Shown: one piece after another, positions 10,188-22,256 of the stretch
Layout of the letters: the number at the start of each line of letters is the position of its first letter
Numbering within the stretch: position 1 is the first letter of the stretch
Assembly: GCF_000165425.1 (NCBI RefSeq)
Contig: NW_001799011.1
Coordinates: 1,933-65,932 of the forward strand
DNA length: 64,000 nt
Source: Paramecium tetraurelia
Taxonomy: Eukaryota > Ciliophora > Oligohymenophorea > Peniculida > Parameciidae
Reading direction: 5' to 3'
Program-made: the position numbers and the translations under genes
The notes under the pieces: model-generated
Told to the model about the DNA's origin: nothing
The model's input: the letters and a program-made list of their open reading frames with translations, nothing else
Database searches by the model: none

Positions 10188-12779
10188 TCATTAAGGTTCT
10201 TCTTCTTCTTCAGATTCTTCTTCAATAAGGCCAATATCATCTTTTAATATTATAAATAATATTACAATTTTGTTAACTTTGATTTAAGAGAGGTGCATCG
10301 GTTACTTCATCAAAAACCAATTCAAACTTATTCTCAAGATAATTATCACACACTATCTTCTTAGGATTGTAAAAATTGGGTGGTGGAAATATTGGATCTA
10401 AGGATATCCTTTCAATTATATCATCTAATACTTGAATGCATTATCCAACATTTGAGGAATCAATTTGGACAGTAGTGGACAGCAGATCTCAATAGATGGA
10501 TTAGTATTGGCTTCGATCATTAATACTTTAAATGTATCATCAATCATAAAATCTAACCCAAATATTTCGAAAGTGTTCTCTTTCTTATTCTAATCCATTT
10601 TACCATAAACTGCTCTAAATTAATCAGTTGCCATTTACTATAATTTAATCAGCAATAAAGTAATACTTTCATTTTTTAATAAATTTTTGTAAAATCTCCT
10701 CCTAAATTCTCAATATATACAGCGAACTCTTCAAAACTGACTTTATTCCCTTTTTCATATTTTCCATAATCCTCTCCTTTCTTTTATACAGCATCGTTAG
10801 TGAGATGAATCATTTTGTTTGTCAAATTTTTCATAGAGAATTCCTTACTTGATGTTCTAACATAACCTTCAGTATACCAATAACCTTTTTGGTTTCCATT
10901 AACAGAGACATATAAACTGTAACATCTAATATCAAATTTTCTTTTATTATAAAGTAATGGTCGATCAATATACAATTAAACAATAAATGTCTTGTAACTC
11001 CCATTCTTGTGCATTTCTCTTGAATTTAATATAGACTATATTTCATTCAAATCTTCAGAAATCTTTATTCCATTCCCTCTATTTGTAATTTCTCCAGGTT
11101 TGATTATCCAAATGTTTCTTCGTTTTTCCTGTTCAGTATTTATTAATTATTATCTCTCTCTGTAGGCATCCAAAAATTATTTATATTCTGGACCATCTAA
11201 GCTCTTGATGTGATAAGTGACTGGTAAATTGTCAAAGACATTAATGTTTTATGATTCATAATAAGCCTTCATATTGTAAAAAAGAGCTTTCTTATTACCC
11301 AAATGAAAATTATTTTCCAAATGATTATGAACTTTTATTGGCTCATTGTAAATAGATAATTTTATCTTTATATTCTGTGCTTATTCTAAAGTTAATAGTT
11401 TCGAGGCTCTTCCCTAACCATTCAATATCTGACTATATTATCTAATCTCATTATTTGATAAAAACTTGCTCCATTGTGAATTCACTATTTTATTATTTTT
11501 AATTTGTTATTCGTTATCACTTTAATCATCTTATTTATTTAGTCCCATTGAACCTATTGTTGTAATTGAAGAGGAAGCACTCTAACATGTATTTTATTCA
11601 TTGGGATTTCTATTCAATGATTTCATATTCTCATGAATCGAATTCACCTTTAATTGAGTCCATACAAAATGACATTATTCCATTTCATCTTGTATACTCC
11701 ACCACCATCGAGATTTTAAAATTTATCTAACCAACACTCCGTTATTCCCTTTCCCAACATATGCCTTATAAATATTTACTGTTGGTTAAACAAATATACA
11801 ATTTGAAAGATTCAAAATATTAAAATAGTGTCTCATCGAAGCATATTTTTCTTAGAATACAACATCTTAAGGATATTTTGGATCTATAAAATATATTCCA
11901 TCAAATTTTTTTTATTTTTTTTTTTTTTATTTAGTCCCTTATTATTATTATTATTGTTATTGTTACTATTATAATGGTTACAGTATAACAGGACCAGTTA
12001 ATTAAGGTATTAATTATGACTAAGTCATTCCAGATACATTCGACATATTTTCAAATTTAGAATTTCGAGATGTTTTAAGCATTTAAGAATTTTTACGAGG
12101 TTCTATCAATTTCAAAGCCTTTACTGTTTCAATTTCATTTAATCTGTTTTGTTTGTCCGATTCCATCTTTTATTTTAACTTTTCAATTATATCTCTCTCT
12201 GCTCTAGCATCCATAGAATTATTTAGAAATGCCTCCTATAGCTTAATTCTTTCTAATGTTATTGCGAATAATACTTATCACATGGATGGGCTTCGATTGT
12301 ATATTTAGGGTATTCTAACCATCAACTTATGGAAACATCTATAAGAATCGACCCTACTTAAACTTTTGATGAAGATTGTAAGATTTTTTATATGATTTTG
12401 GAGAATTGGCATCTATAATCGATAATATTGTGTACTCTTCTTTTATTTAAGATGATGAATCTGCTTCAACACATTCGTATTGTTGTATCTCTCAAGTTTT
12501 GGTAATTAAGATGAAGGCATTGGACTTTCAGATCTCTCATGGTTTTCATATCGATATTATGTTATATGGTTTGGATTATTTAAAACTGATTTAATAGAAT
12601 CTTTGACTAATTCTTGAATCCCGGGGGATTTTAATAATTATTCCATGGATCTATGTTTTTAAGGAGTCAAATGTTCGCTATATTTAATATTCTACATATT
12701 CTGAAATGCTTAATATATTAATTGGCTATTTTATACTAAAATTTAAATAAGGCATTGCAATTTGTTCTTTATCAGCCAT
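10188..12779 (-). CDS. Tubulin tyrosine ligase-like (TTLL) protein
   Basis: Predicted 809-aa amino-acid ligase of the ATP-grasp TTLL family, which adds glutamate or glycine chains to tubulin and other proteins, chiefly in cilia. Six introns (12709-12736, 12491-12525, 12253-12274, 10638-10666, 10409-10431, 10241-10265) restore the frame exactly. Residues 1-240 are disordered, followed by a poly-Gln run near 248. The TTL part begins with GKGNNGVLVRQ and RWWWS, then NIWIIKPGEITNRGNG (about 530), KRKFDIRCY (about 583), KMIHLTNDAVQ, EDYGKYEKGN and FGLDFMIDD..VLMIEANTNPSIE (about 705-720), covering the nucleotide and metal sites. The tail is acidic (EESEEEEEP). Whether it glutamylates or glycylates cannot be told. 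The 35-nt intron starts GTC and is the least certain junction. Confidence 0.9.
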
Positions 12780-12818
12780 TTTATATAATTATAATATTAA
12801 TGAAATTTATATATACAT

Positions 12819-14434
12819 TCATGACCAAAGATTATTAAAAGAAGCATTCGTAAAGCTTTTGGAGGCCCAATCCATACTTAATAACTAGGGATAATTATTA
12901 CAAAAAATTACTGATTTCTAAGTTAAATTGGGCTTAAATGTTGGTAAGTACTTGTTTTCTAATTTCATTAAATTTTCTTGTTTCTTTTATTAATAATCCA
13001 ATAATCTCAACTCTACTTTATCATTTTTATCATAATTGTTAGTTCCCCTTCTCTTAATCTATGGCCTAAATGTCAATTATTGGACAACTTCTTTATCTTT
13101 CTTTATTTGTTCAGTCAAGATATGATCATTTCTTTTCTCCAACCAACTTATTTGTTAATTAACAAATTCCTCTACATTCACTTCAGCAAAACTATTTTTC
13201 TTGAATTTTTCCTTCTCTTTTTCCCATTATTCTTAAAACTATTTCTCTTATTCTTCCTCATGGTGTCTCTTCATTTCTTATTATTACTTAACCCATTCTT
13301 GCTTTTTCTATATTATTTATTGTTATCTAATATGAATAGGCACATAGTATTCACATTCAGTCTTAATTCGCTATTCTTAAGTTTCCATAATTTCTTGTCT
13401 CTTCTATCTTTAATTATTCACTTTCTATTTTTTTGGTGTTTCCTTCTCTTAAAATTACTTAGTTTCTGCTGGCTATTATCCCTATTCCTATTTCTTGATA
13501 GTGTCACCCACTTTATATTTTATCTCTTTAGTTTAAACAACCTTATGACTTTGATCCTCCTTATATTAAATATCTTCAGCCACTTCTGCTTCTTCCTTGA
13601 ATTCTAAATCCATGACAATCACAATCTATTATTATGATTTAGTAAGATTAATATTCTTTTGGCTTTCATAAATGTAATGCAATACTTAATAATTTGAAAA
13701 TCCTTTATTTTTGGGAGATTAGGCAATAAATCAGCTTAAACAGCCATATCTTTAAATTGACAAATCTATTTGTATGATTCATCTTCTTCAATCATCTATT
13801 TTAATTTTCTATCCAAAAGAATACAACTTTTTTAATTGATAAATGGTCTTGCTATAGTTTTTTATTTTTCTTTATTTTTCTCTTCATCCACCATCTTCTA
13901 CAATTACTTTGTTCTTCTTTTCTCAAAATCATACAATCTATTTACAGTCTCTAAAAATGCTGAGATTTATATATTTGAAGTATTACCTTCATCAGATTCT
14001 AAGACTGCTTCATTCTTTTACTTCTCCTGTTCTTTTTGTTTTTATTCCTCTTTTTTCTTTTTGACTTCTTCTGACTTTAATTGTGACTACTTTATATTTT
14101 ATTGCACTTTATCAAATTCTATATTATTAGTATTGTTGATACTTTTGACTTGCTTTTCTGGTTATGGAATTGGTTTCTTAGGCATTTCAATGACTGATTT
14201 TTATGGCTTCTTAATCAGCTCGCATTTCTTCTTATTTAGTGCATCCTAGAAGACTGATTAGGAATTAGAAAATTTTCCATTTTATAGTTTTAGTATTGAT
14301 GACTCATAAGCGGGTCTTGTAGTTTGTACTTATCTGGCTGGGGACAAAGAATTCTTAGTTGACTCAACTTGTAGATATCTCTCTAATGATTACGATTTGA
14401 CACTTTCTTTTGAGTCATCTAATTGTTGATTCAT
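12819..14434 (-). CDS. Charged coiled-coil protein, 530 aa
   Basis: Predicted 530-aa protein with one 23-nt intron (13663-13685). The N-terminal third is Ser/Gln-rich and Pro-containing (MPKKPIPQPEKQ). Then comes a strongly charged helix (EEVKKKKEEQKQKEQEKQ), a more conserved-looking segment (KTIARPFINQKSCILLDRK) and a second long charged coiled coil. The C-terminus contains TFRPQIKRRG and NKYLPTFKPNL. No known domain is recognised. The architecture suits an axonemal or cytoskeletal filament protein, but that is inference. Divergent from the CCDC17-like gene with only 37 bp between start codons, so the two promoters overlap. The strongly hydrophobic plus-strand frames here are its complement. 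Confidence 0.8.
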
Positions 14435-14471
14435 TATCAAATAAAATTTAATTATATTATTTTTATAATAC

Positions 14472-17400
14472 ATGAATGAGAATATATGCAAGGATTGCAA
14501 GATGACTTTTGAATCAAGTGAATAATTGGCTAATCATGTTAAAAGAGTATTTAAGCATAAATTGATGATAGTTTTGTGTTAATTCTGATTATGGCAATTT
14601 AAATAAACTGGAACAGAAACATGAATATGTCACAAAACCTGCCTATCCTGAATTGAAACCTAGTCTAAAACAATAGGATCCGACATCACTTAAGAATTAC
14701 GGTGGATATACATTAGTATGTAGATTTAATAAATCAGGACTAAATCAAATCTAATCTAAAAACTAATGATGATGATTTTAAAAGATTGGAAAATGCTGTT
14801 CTGAGAAAGAGAGAGGATGAATTAATTGATTAAATAGATAAGCTAAAGCAGGACAGATAATAAATGAGAGTAGTTAGCGATTAAGATGAACACATATATT
14901 CAATACTGTTACAAGAAGTGGAATTGAAAAAGGAGAGAGAGTTTTAATGTAGAATAGAAAAAGAACAGATTCGTAAATTGATCAATGAAATTGACTCATG
15001 GAAAATGTCAGTCTTGGAAGAGTAAAAGAAATAGATGCTTGAAAAACTTCTAGTAGAAAGAGAGGATTTGAAAAATAAATAATTATAATTGATAGAGGAT
15101 ATTAGATTATTTACAAGAGGACACAAGACATTCTTTTCAATGGAATAAGCATAAAGAATTACTGATAATAGAATAATAGCATCTGCTTAATATTCAGAGG
15201 CAAAATAATAATTGGTTAAATTACATACGAGGTTAGAATATATGGATGCTGAGAGAAATAGGATTTTAGATAATGTGGAGAGAATCAAACTAGGAGATTT
15301 TGGAGAAGTCAGGAGAGGAGAGTCTTCTAAGAATAGTATACGTAACAGTTAATAAATATTGAATGATTAAAGTTAGATTAGAACTACATAAAATTATGAT
15401 GAGATTGCTAGAATGAAAGACAGGATAGCTTAGGATTCTTAGAGAATAGACCAATTGAAAAGATAATAAATGGAAAGAGTAGATAGATTAAAAACATCAA
15501 GACCTTAATCTCATTTGTCAAATTAAGTTATAGATGAACTACAATAATTGAAGACTGATTATTAGTAGGCAGGTGGGTAGGATCCAAAATTTTTAAATAA
15601 TGTAAATAATTTGGAATCATTTTATAAAGGAGCAGTTTAATAACCGTAGCAATTAAATTAATAATAGTTTTAATAGTAATAATCATAATTATAATAACCG
15701 GTTTAATTTTAATAATAATAACAACCAGTGTAAATATTTTAATAATAACCTATGTTTATCAATCCCTAATAATAGGATATTCAATCAAATAAACCAAAAA
15801 AGAAAGATTTCAATGATCCATTTTAATAATTTTCAAGAAAGAAGGAGTTTTTCTTATAAAACAATGTAAGAGGAGTTGATTTAACAAGAGAAGAATAAAT
15901 ATTGATGAATTTATAGGCATAAGAAGTAGACTCGTTAAGAATGATTTCTAGAATTCCCATAGGAACTGAAATTTATAGATTTAAGATGGAATAATATAAA
16001 GAATTGTCAACTATGAGAGCAGAAATGGAAAAGATTATTTAAGAGCAACGATTATAAAGAGTAAGAAGGAATTTTGAGAAGAAAAGAAGAGAAAAGGATA
16101 AAGAATTTGAGAACAATAAATGGGTTGATGATTAAAGAAAATTTATTATAGAAAATAGATTAAGGAATGATTTTGGAGAAGTGAGAAAGGAAGGTCACTT
16201 ATATGATCCAGCTGAAGGGTTAGTAATCCATTGGGATTATGTATTGGGATTACCAAGGAAAACAAAGCTTGCATAATTTGTCTTTGCAATTTTTAATAAT
16301 ATGCAATAATTAAACTAACCAAAGTTAATAGAACCATATGATTGTGAGATAGAAGGAGAGAGTTCAAATCGAGTGTTGATTGGAGAGACTAATCAATTAT
16401 ACGAAATACCGGCTCATCCAGAAGTATTATTAATAGTGGAAGTGCAATTACCTGTCAGTAAGAAATTGGAAGAGAATATTGGTAAGACTCAATCATATGG
16501 ATGGACATAAATTGATTTATTTGATTAATAAAGACAACTGAAAAGAGGCAAATTCAAGTGTCCATTATACAAAGGACCTACAGATGCTACTATTACAATA
16601 GAAAATATTGCAAAATTAGAACCTATTCCAAATGCTTGGTTCCATATGAGAATTACTTATCCAAATGATGAAGATTTAGGATAAGTCAGATCAATTTATC
16701 CTGAATAAACTGCCATGGAATACAATATTCCATATATTCATTTGAGAAGCTTATTTGATAGAAATTATGAAGCTGCCATTGAAGGCAAGGAATAAAACAA
16801 TAAAGATAATGGGGAATTCAGTTTAAATGGCTAGAATTACAAAGTGACTGAAGAAGTAGCAGTGTTTGGAAACAAAAGAAATCCCACTCCATAAACTAAA
16901 TAATATGTCTTAAGAGGAGACACAAAGAAAGGGTATCGAATATAGATACATCACATTCAGAATAAAATAGCCAATAATTTTATGAGAGTCATGTGTGCAG
17001 CATTAACTGATTAACATTTGATGTTGGATCCAAGTGGATAACCACTAGCATTTAATACTACCATTCATGATCCTAGTAGTCCTAATCCAGGTTAAAATGT
17101 AGAATCTAATCCATTTCCACTTATAGAGGCTGATCCTTAAATGAAAGGAATCAGTAACAAAGCCGCAAGATCAATTTTGATAGAATTCAACGAAGAATAT
17201 AGATTTTTTTACAATTTTCAAGAGCAAGCCATGAGTGCTGGAAAAGTATACTCTTTATTGATATTAATTTTAGACTATTTATCTTGGATTTTAAGTGGTC
17301 GAAAAGAATGCATCCTAAGGAGGAGCCAATACTACAATGACTATGGGAGATTATGAAGTTATTGGTTGGTCATATATCGTGTTTGTCAAACCAGATGGAA

Positions 17401-17593
17401 GTGTGAGAACTGGGAGAAATACGTTAAATTTATATAATCCACCTTTGAAGAGACCTCCATTAGATGAGTCAAATGTAATGGTATTAATCTATCTTAGTTA
17501 TCACAATCTGGAATTAAATTGGACTATTCTTTATATGACTTTGAATATAATGATGAAGATATGATCAAATGGAAAAATCAAAGAGTGTTTTGA
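14472..17593 (+). CDS. CCDC17-like zinc-finger coiled-coil protein
   Basis: Predicted 1007-aa protein with four introns (14547-14571, 14716-14737, 17246-17273, 17475-17497). It begins with a C2HC zinc finger, C6-x2-C9...H22...C27, in which the first intron falls between R25 and F26. Residues about 90-350 are coiled coil, followed by a Gln-rich linker with QQQ runs near 390-430. The C-terminal half is a globular module of beta-type sequence (LVIHWDYVLGLPRKT; FKCPLYKGPTDATI; AWFHMRITYPNDE) ending in GGANTTMTMGDYEVIGWSYI and KPDGSVRTGRNTL. An N-terminal finger ending in RFC plus coiled coil plus such a C-terminus resembles vertebrate CCDC17, a poorly studied protein; this assignment is from memory of the architecture and is moderately secure. 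Function unknown. Confidence 0.8.
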
Positions 17594-18763
17594 TTATGAC
17601 TTATATATTTAATTAATATATAACAAAAAGATGATCTAATGATTAATGGATATCAAAATTCTTGTCTTAGGTAGATTTAACTATAAAATAACTCTAATGC
17701 TCTAAATATAATTAATAATATAAACTAAATACATAATTATTTTATCATATAGATTAAAATAGAATTGTCTTGTTGTAGTCATTAATTCATATCATAAATA
17801 TTCCATATATAACTTCTATCTAAATAAAACACATATTTTAAGAATAATCAAATATAATTTATTGAATCACAATAGAAGCAATTGATAGCTCGAGAAATTA
17901 ATATATAACAATAAAATAGATAACGCCTTTTTGGATTAAACCATCATATTCATTTTGACTGATTATAAAATGGTATCACTGTTTAATAAATGTCAATATT
18001 TATAAGTAAATATATCGAATTGATTTATTTAAATAAAAACACAGAATAAGATCTTGAATTTTATCCATAAAGATTAGAAATTTTTATCCATATAATTTAT
18101 AAAAATATGATGATGGCAAAGAATTCACTATAATGAACCACTAAAAGAAATAGAAAATGTTGTAAGTAACTAAAAGAATAAAATCAGGAGTGCATATATA
18201 AAACTTTAGTCTTATTAAAAGGTGAATAGATTGATATAAGAATTGGATGCTTTGTTAAGATTTTCAATTAAATTGCATTTCCCAAACAGAATACTTAATT
18301 TACTTGTTTCTAATGTTATTAATCAACTTTATAAATAGAAAAAAAGTTTAATGCAAAACCCTAAAATTTCTATAGGATAATTCAAAAATCATTTAAAATG
18401 GAACTTGATATAAATTTAGAATAATATAAAACAGTAGTGAGATATTTTAGTTTCTCTAGGTTCGTTTATTATTTTGTCATAGGCTACAGAAAATTAAAGG
18501 GCGAATAATCTAAAGGAATGCATTACTTATAAATTTATCTAGGATAAATCGGTTGATTATTTTAGTGATTATTTATGTAGAACCCATTTGGTATGTCAAA
18601 TTTGCAAGTCTTTTGTAATAAAAGTCAACAATTAAGAGTATATAGACAATAAGTGAAACAAGATTGGGCTGATTTTTATTGTGTATCAAAGGGATTCTGT
18701 AGGGTATTAAATAAAAATAACTATTTATGATTTAAATTATTTAATATTATTGTTATTTCAATT
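17594..18763. other. Intergenic region, about 1.2 kb
   Basis: No complete gene found. Isolated open fragments include MDIKILVLGRFNYK at 17646 and MELDINLEQYKTVV near 18399. They lack continuation through plausible introns, and the first has no P-loop. Composition is more AT-rich than the flanking genes. It may hold gene remnants or simply long flanking UTRs. Confidence 0.4.
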
Positions 18764-19961
18764 ATGAGTTAAATCATTCAAGAAAATAATTCCTAAGGTA
18801 GTAATCAAGCATAAGAGTCAGATCCAGAGATGAAAAAATAATAATATTCATTCATCAAGAGTGATACTTAGGTTGAAAGAAAAGGTAAAAAACTAACGAT
18901 TCATTCATTCTATAAGAATTAAACTGATAGGTATTTGGATGGCCTGAAATCCAAAAAATCGAATGACACTTCAGATATTATGAATAATAGTTTTTAAGCA
19001 CCGAATAATCTAGAACAAGAATACGAATAAAATAAGGATCAAGAAATCTTTATTAGAAAGAATGATAGGAAACAATCAACTAAGTAGTTTTATTAAAAGA
19101 ATGTGATGAAAATGTTAGAGAAATTTGCTACAAAAAAAGAAAATGGATAAACTGTGATTGATAATAACAATTCGAATTAAACTAATTAAAACGATATAAA
19201 TTATTCTGAAAAAAGAGACGAAGAATCATAAATTTATATGAATAATTCATTATATCAAGAATCAATCAAATTAATTGAACTAAAAAAGAATTTAGAAATG
19301 ATGGAATCTAAACAATCACATTTAATCCAATTAACAAATGATGATATTTTATAACTCTAAAATTAATCAATTAAACAAGAAACTTAACAATAAAGCATAA
19401 GTGTTTTTTTCGATTCGAATACTAACTCAAAGGTTAGTGCAATGAAAGGAAATAGAAGAAACTAATCCATTCAAAAATAATAACCAAAAGTTTAATTTCC
19501 CTTTATAGAATAAAACAATCAAAATTAAGAGAATACTCAAAATCTAATCATAGGATAAAATGATGAAATTAAATTAGATCTAAGTAAATTAAATGCCATC
19601 AATAGAATGGAGAAAAAGAGAAGACAAAGTATAATCTATTAATTCATTATTAGATGAAACCTAATCTGCTAACAGTAAGAGATCAATTAGATCAAATTGG
19701 ACAAGCAAAACATTTAAAGAAAAAGCAGAAGAAGTCGCCGTCCCAGCTGTTGGAACTGCCATTGTTGGTTCTTTAGGTGTAATGCTAGCCAAAAACGTTC
19801 TCAAAGGCAAATAATAACTATTGGGAATAATACCCGCATTAGCCTGCAGTGCTTATTATTATTATAAAGTAAAGAAGCAAAATGAAGTCGAGATGGACTT
19901 TGAGGATGAGGAAGATGTCAACTCCGAAGAAGAACAAGATAGTACAAGATTAGAATAATGA
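18764..19961 (+). CDS. Protein with C-terminal membrane hairpin
   Basis: Predicted 390-aa protein with one 25-nt intron (19629-19653). The first 300 residues are Gln/Asn/Ser/Lys-rich and look disordered, with a short coiled coil (SIKLIELKKNLEMMESKQSH). Near the C-terminus two hydrophobic stretches (VPAVGTAIVGSLGVMLA and LLGIIPALACSAYYYY) are separated by a short basic loop (KNVLKGKQQ), a likely re-entrant hairpin or tandem membrane pair. The tail is acidic (DFEDEEDVNSEEEQD). This suggests tail anchoring to an organelle membrane with a large cytosolic N-terminus. No family recognised. Convergent with the MORN gene, with only 23 bp between stop codons. Confidence 0.75.
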
Positions 19962-19984
19962 GAATATATACTATTATAAAATCA

Positions 19985-21295
19985 TCAGTTCATCGGAGTA
20001 ACAAATTTGTGATTCCTAAATTCTCCGTACATATATGTTCTATCTTTGGATGTGTACTTTCCCTTACCATGCCACTTATCTTGACTCCATTCTCCTTCAT
20101 AAACATCTCCATTTCTACAATAACAATAATCATCATACCCAAAAGTGTATATCCCTTTCCCATGCTTCTTATCTCTAATCCAATCTCCATCGAATGTATC
20201 ATTTGTCATACTATAATAATATTTGCCTTTGCCTTGTTTCTGATCTTCGAACCACTCTCCTTAATATATGTCCCCATTTGCATAATGCATTACTCCATAT
20301 CCAGTCCTAAAGTCCTTCTTAAATTATCCCTTGTAGTGGTCCTCTTTATATTCATTTATTCATTTACTTGATGCTTAATAATAGAATTCACCCTCTCCAT
20401 CCTTTTTACCATCCTTAAAGTATCCTTGATAAATATCTCCTGATTCATATTATAAATAGCCCAATCCATTCATCATATCATTTTCAAACTACCCCTTATA
20501 TATCTGTTTTCCTTCACACATTGTATAAACTCCTTTGCCACTCTTTTGATTATTCAGCCATGTTCCATCAAATGTGTCTCCATTCGAGTAAAATATCTTA
20601 CCAATGCCATTTAATTAATCGTCAACCCATTACCCTTCAACTCTTGCTCCATCATTGAATCTCATAATACCAAACCCATTTCTTTTATCATTCTAGAAAT
20701 CTCCTTTGTAAATCTCTCCATATGCATATTTTGCCTCTCCCTGCCCATGCTTCAATCCCTTATTCCATTAACCATCATAATATTCTTCTGTACTATAATA
20801 ATAATATTTTCCTATTCCTTATTTTTAATTATTCACCCAACTCCCATCATAAGTATTTCCATTCAAATAGTAATATTTACCTTATCCTTCCTTGCAACCA
20901 TTCTTGAAATTTCCACTATAACGTTCTCCATTCACAAAAAAATAGTGTCCATAACCATTAAACATATCCCCATCCCAATCTCCCACATAAATATCTCCAT
21001 TGTTATAATAATTTATTCCTCTCCCTTATCTAATATTATATATTAACAAACCTATCCTCTTCTCTCCCACTAATTATCCCTCGTATCGACTTCCGTCCAC
21101 GTATTTCTTTATTCTACAATCACTTCTCAATAACCCTTTATCATCATAGACATTCAACCCTTTGAAATCTTCTAAGATCTTTCTTTTTTGCTAAGACTTC
21201 AAGACAATTCCTTACTTACGTTAATTCTTAACTATAGCCTGTGATATTTTTTGCTTGTTTTCCTTCCAATATTTAAACTATATTTGTTTATTCAT
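19985..21295 (-). CDS. MORN-repeat protein
   Basis: Predicted 428-aa protein with one 24-nt intron (20344-20367). After an N-terminal region of about 70 residues (MNKQIQFKYWKENKQ...), the rest is a row of roughly 15 MORN repeats of about 23 residues, for example GDIYVGDWDGDMFNGYG, NTYDGSWVNNQKQGIGKY, DTFDGTWLNNQKSGKGVY and DVYEGEWSQDKWHGKGKY. MORN repeats form elongated beta-hairpin arrays and bind phospholipids or membrane-cytoskeleton junctions; in ciliates and apicomplexans such proteins are common in the cortex and basal-body region. Specific partners cannot be read from sequence. The final repeat is degenerate (RTYMYGEFRNHKFVTPMN). Confidence 0.92.
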
Positions 21296-22256
21296 TGTCT
21301 TCAGACATTATTTAAATAAATTATAATTTATAATGTATTACTTTCATTTACTTACAGATACACATAAATTACCCAAACCGTGATTTGTATCAAATTAAGA
21401 TCAATACAATAATGAGATACTTTAATTTATTCAAACTCATATAATTTATGAATTAAGTTATTTCTGCTCTAAAATTTTCGTTAGAAATACATAAATTAGA
21501 TTGTATTTATTAGATCTATTATATCAATAACCTATAAAATAAATGAATTAACTGTATTCTAATGTCTAATAGCAGAAGTATGAAGAAATATATTTCAACT
21601 TATTAAGTGAATCTAAATGACAACAAATTATTTTGAATTCAAAGTGATATCAGAAAGATAAGTGTACTAATTCCTTTTATAAAGCAAAATGATACTTTTT
21701 TAAATATTTTAATATTTGTTTCCCTTGATTTTTAATATTTATTTTTTTTGTTTTTGTAAATTAATTAATAAACCTAAATATCGCTCTGCTAAATATACTA
21801 TACAATTAACTTAATATAAAGTCACATCACTTTGCTTTCTATATTATCTTTAATTTTCAATAACTGTGATTAGTAATTTAGACAAATTTTAAATTTTGAT
21901 GTGGTAGTTATTTTTTATTTTAACAATATAGAATATATTTAAGAAATAAATTCTATTCACCATTTGATTTGTTTTTTTGTCATCTTCTGGAATGTATGGG
22001 TTGATCTACTTGTAAAATTGTATAATATATGCGTTATAATTCATCTACATGGATAACCCTTTGAGTTTGACATTTGTATAATATTTGTTCACTCTTCATT
22101 AAAAATAATGCATCATTTCCAAGAATTATTGACTCGCAATAAACCATTTCTATTAAGCTTTAGGTACCTAAATTTTGAAATGACCTTAATTTAGGTCATA
22201 ATCCAAATAAGAAAATACTGTATTTAAATTATATATTTTACTAAACTTCTTGATCA
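21296..22256. other. Long intergenic region upstream of giant gene 1
   Basis: About 960 bp between divergent genes, long for this window. No supported frame. It must hold the promoters of the MORN gene and of giant gene 1. Close to the latter are two palindromes, described separately. Confidence 0.5.
22161..22199. promoter_or_regulatory. Two adjacent palindromes upstream of giant gene 1
   Basis: A perfect 10-bp palindrome, TAGGTACCTA (22161-22170), is followed by an inverted repeat with 7-bp arms ATGACCT and AGGTCAT around a 6-nt TA-rich spacer (22180-22199). Both present AGGT/ACCT half-sites and lie about 60-95 bp before the predicted ATG at 22257. This is where a short ciliate promoter or 5' UTR element would be. 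Function is inference. Confidence 0.4.

Noticed and set aside
13080..14249. Long hydrophobic plus-strand open frames rich in Phe and Leu
   Set aside because: They are the complement of a Lys/Glu/Gln-rich coiled-coil gene on the minus strand, whose codons AAA, GAA and TAA read as TTT, TTC and TTA in reverse.
17646..17880. Fragment MDIKILVLGRFNYK resembling the start of a small GTPase
   Set aside because: No GxxxxGK[ST] P-loop follows, and no later GTPase motifs (DxxG, NKxD) are found in any frame of the region.
19958..21046. Plus-strand frames rich in Ile, Pro and Ser opposite the MORN gene
   Set aside because: Shadows of the MORN repeats; the minus-strand frame gives regular 23-residue repeats and a full ATG-to-TGA model.
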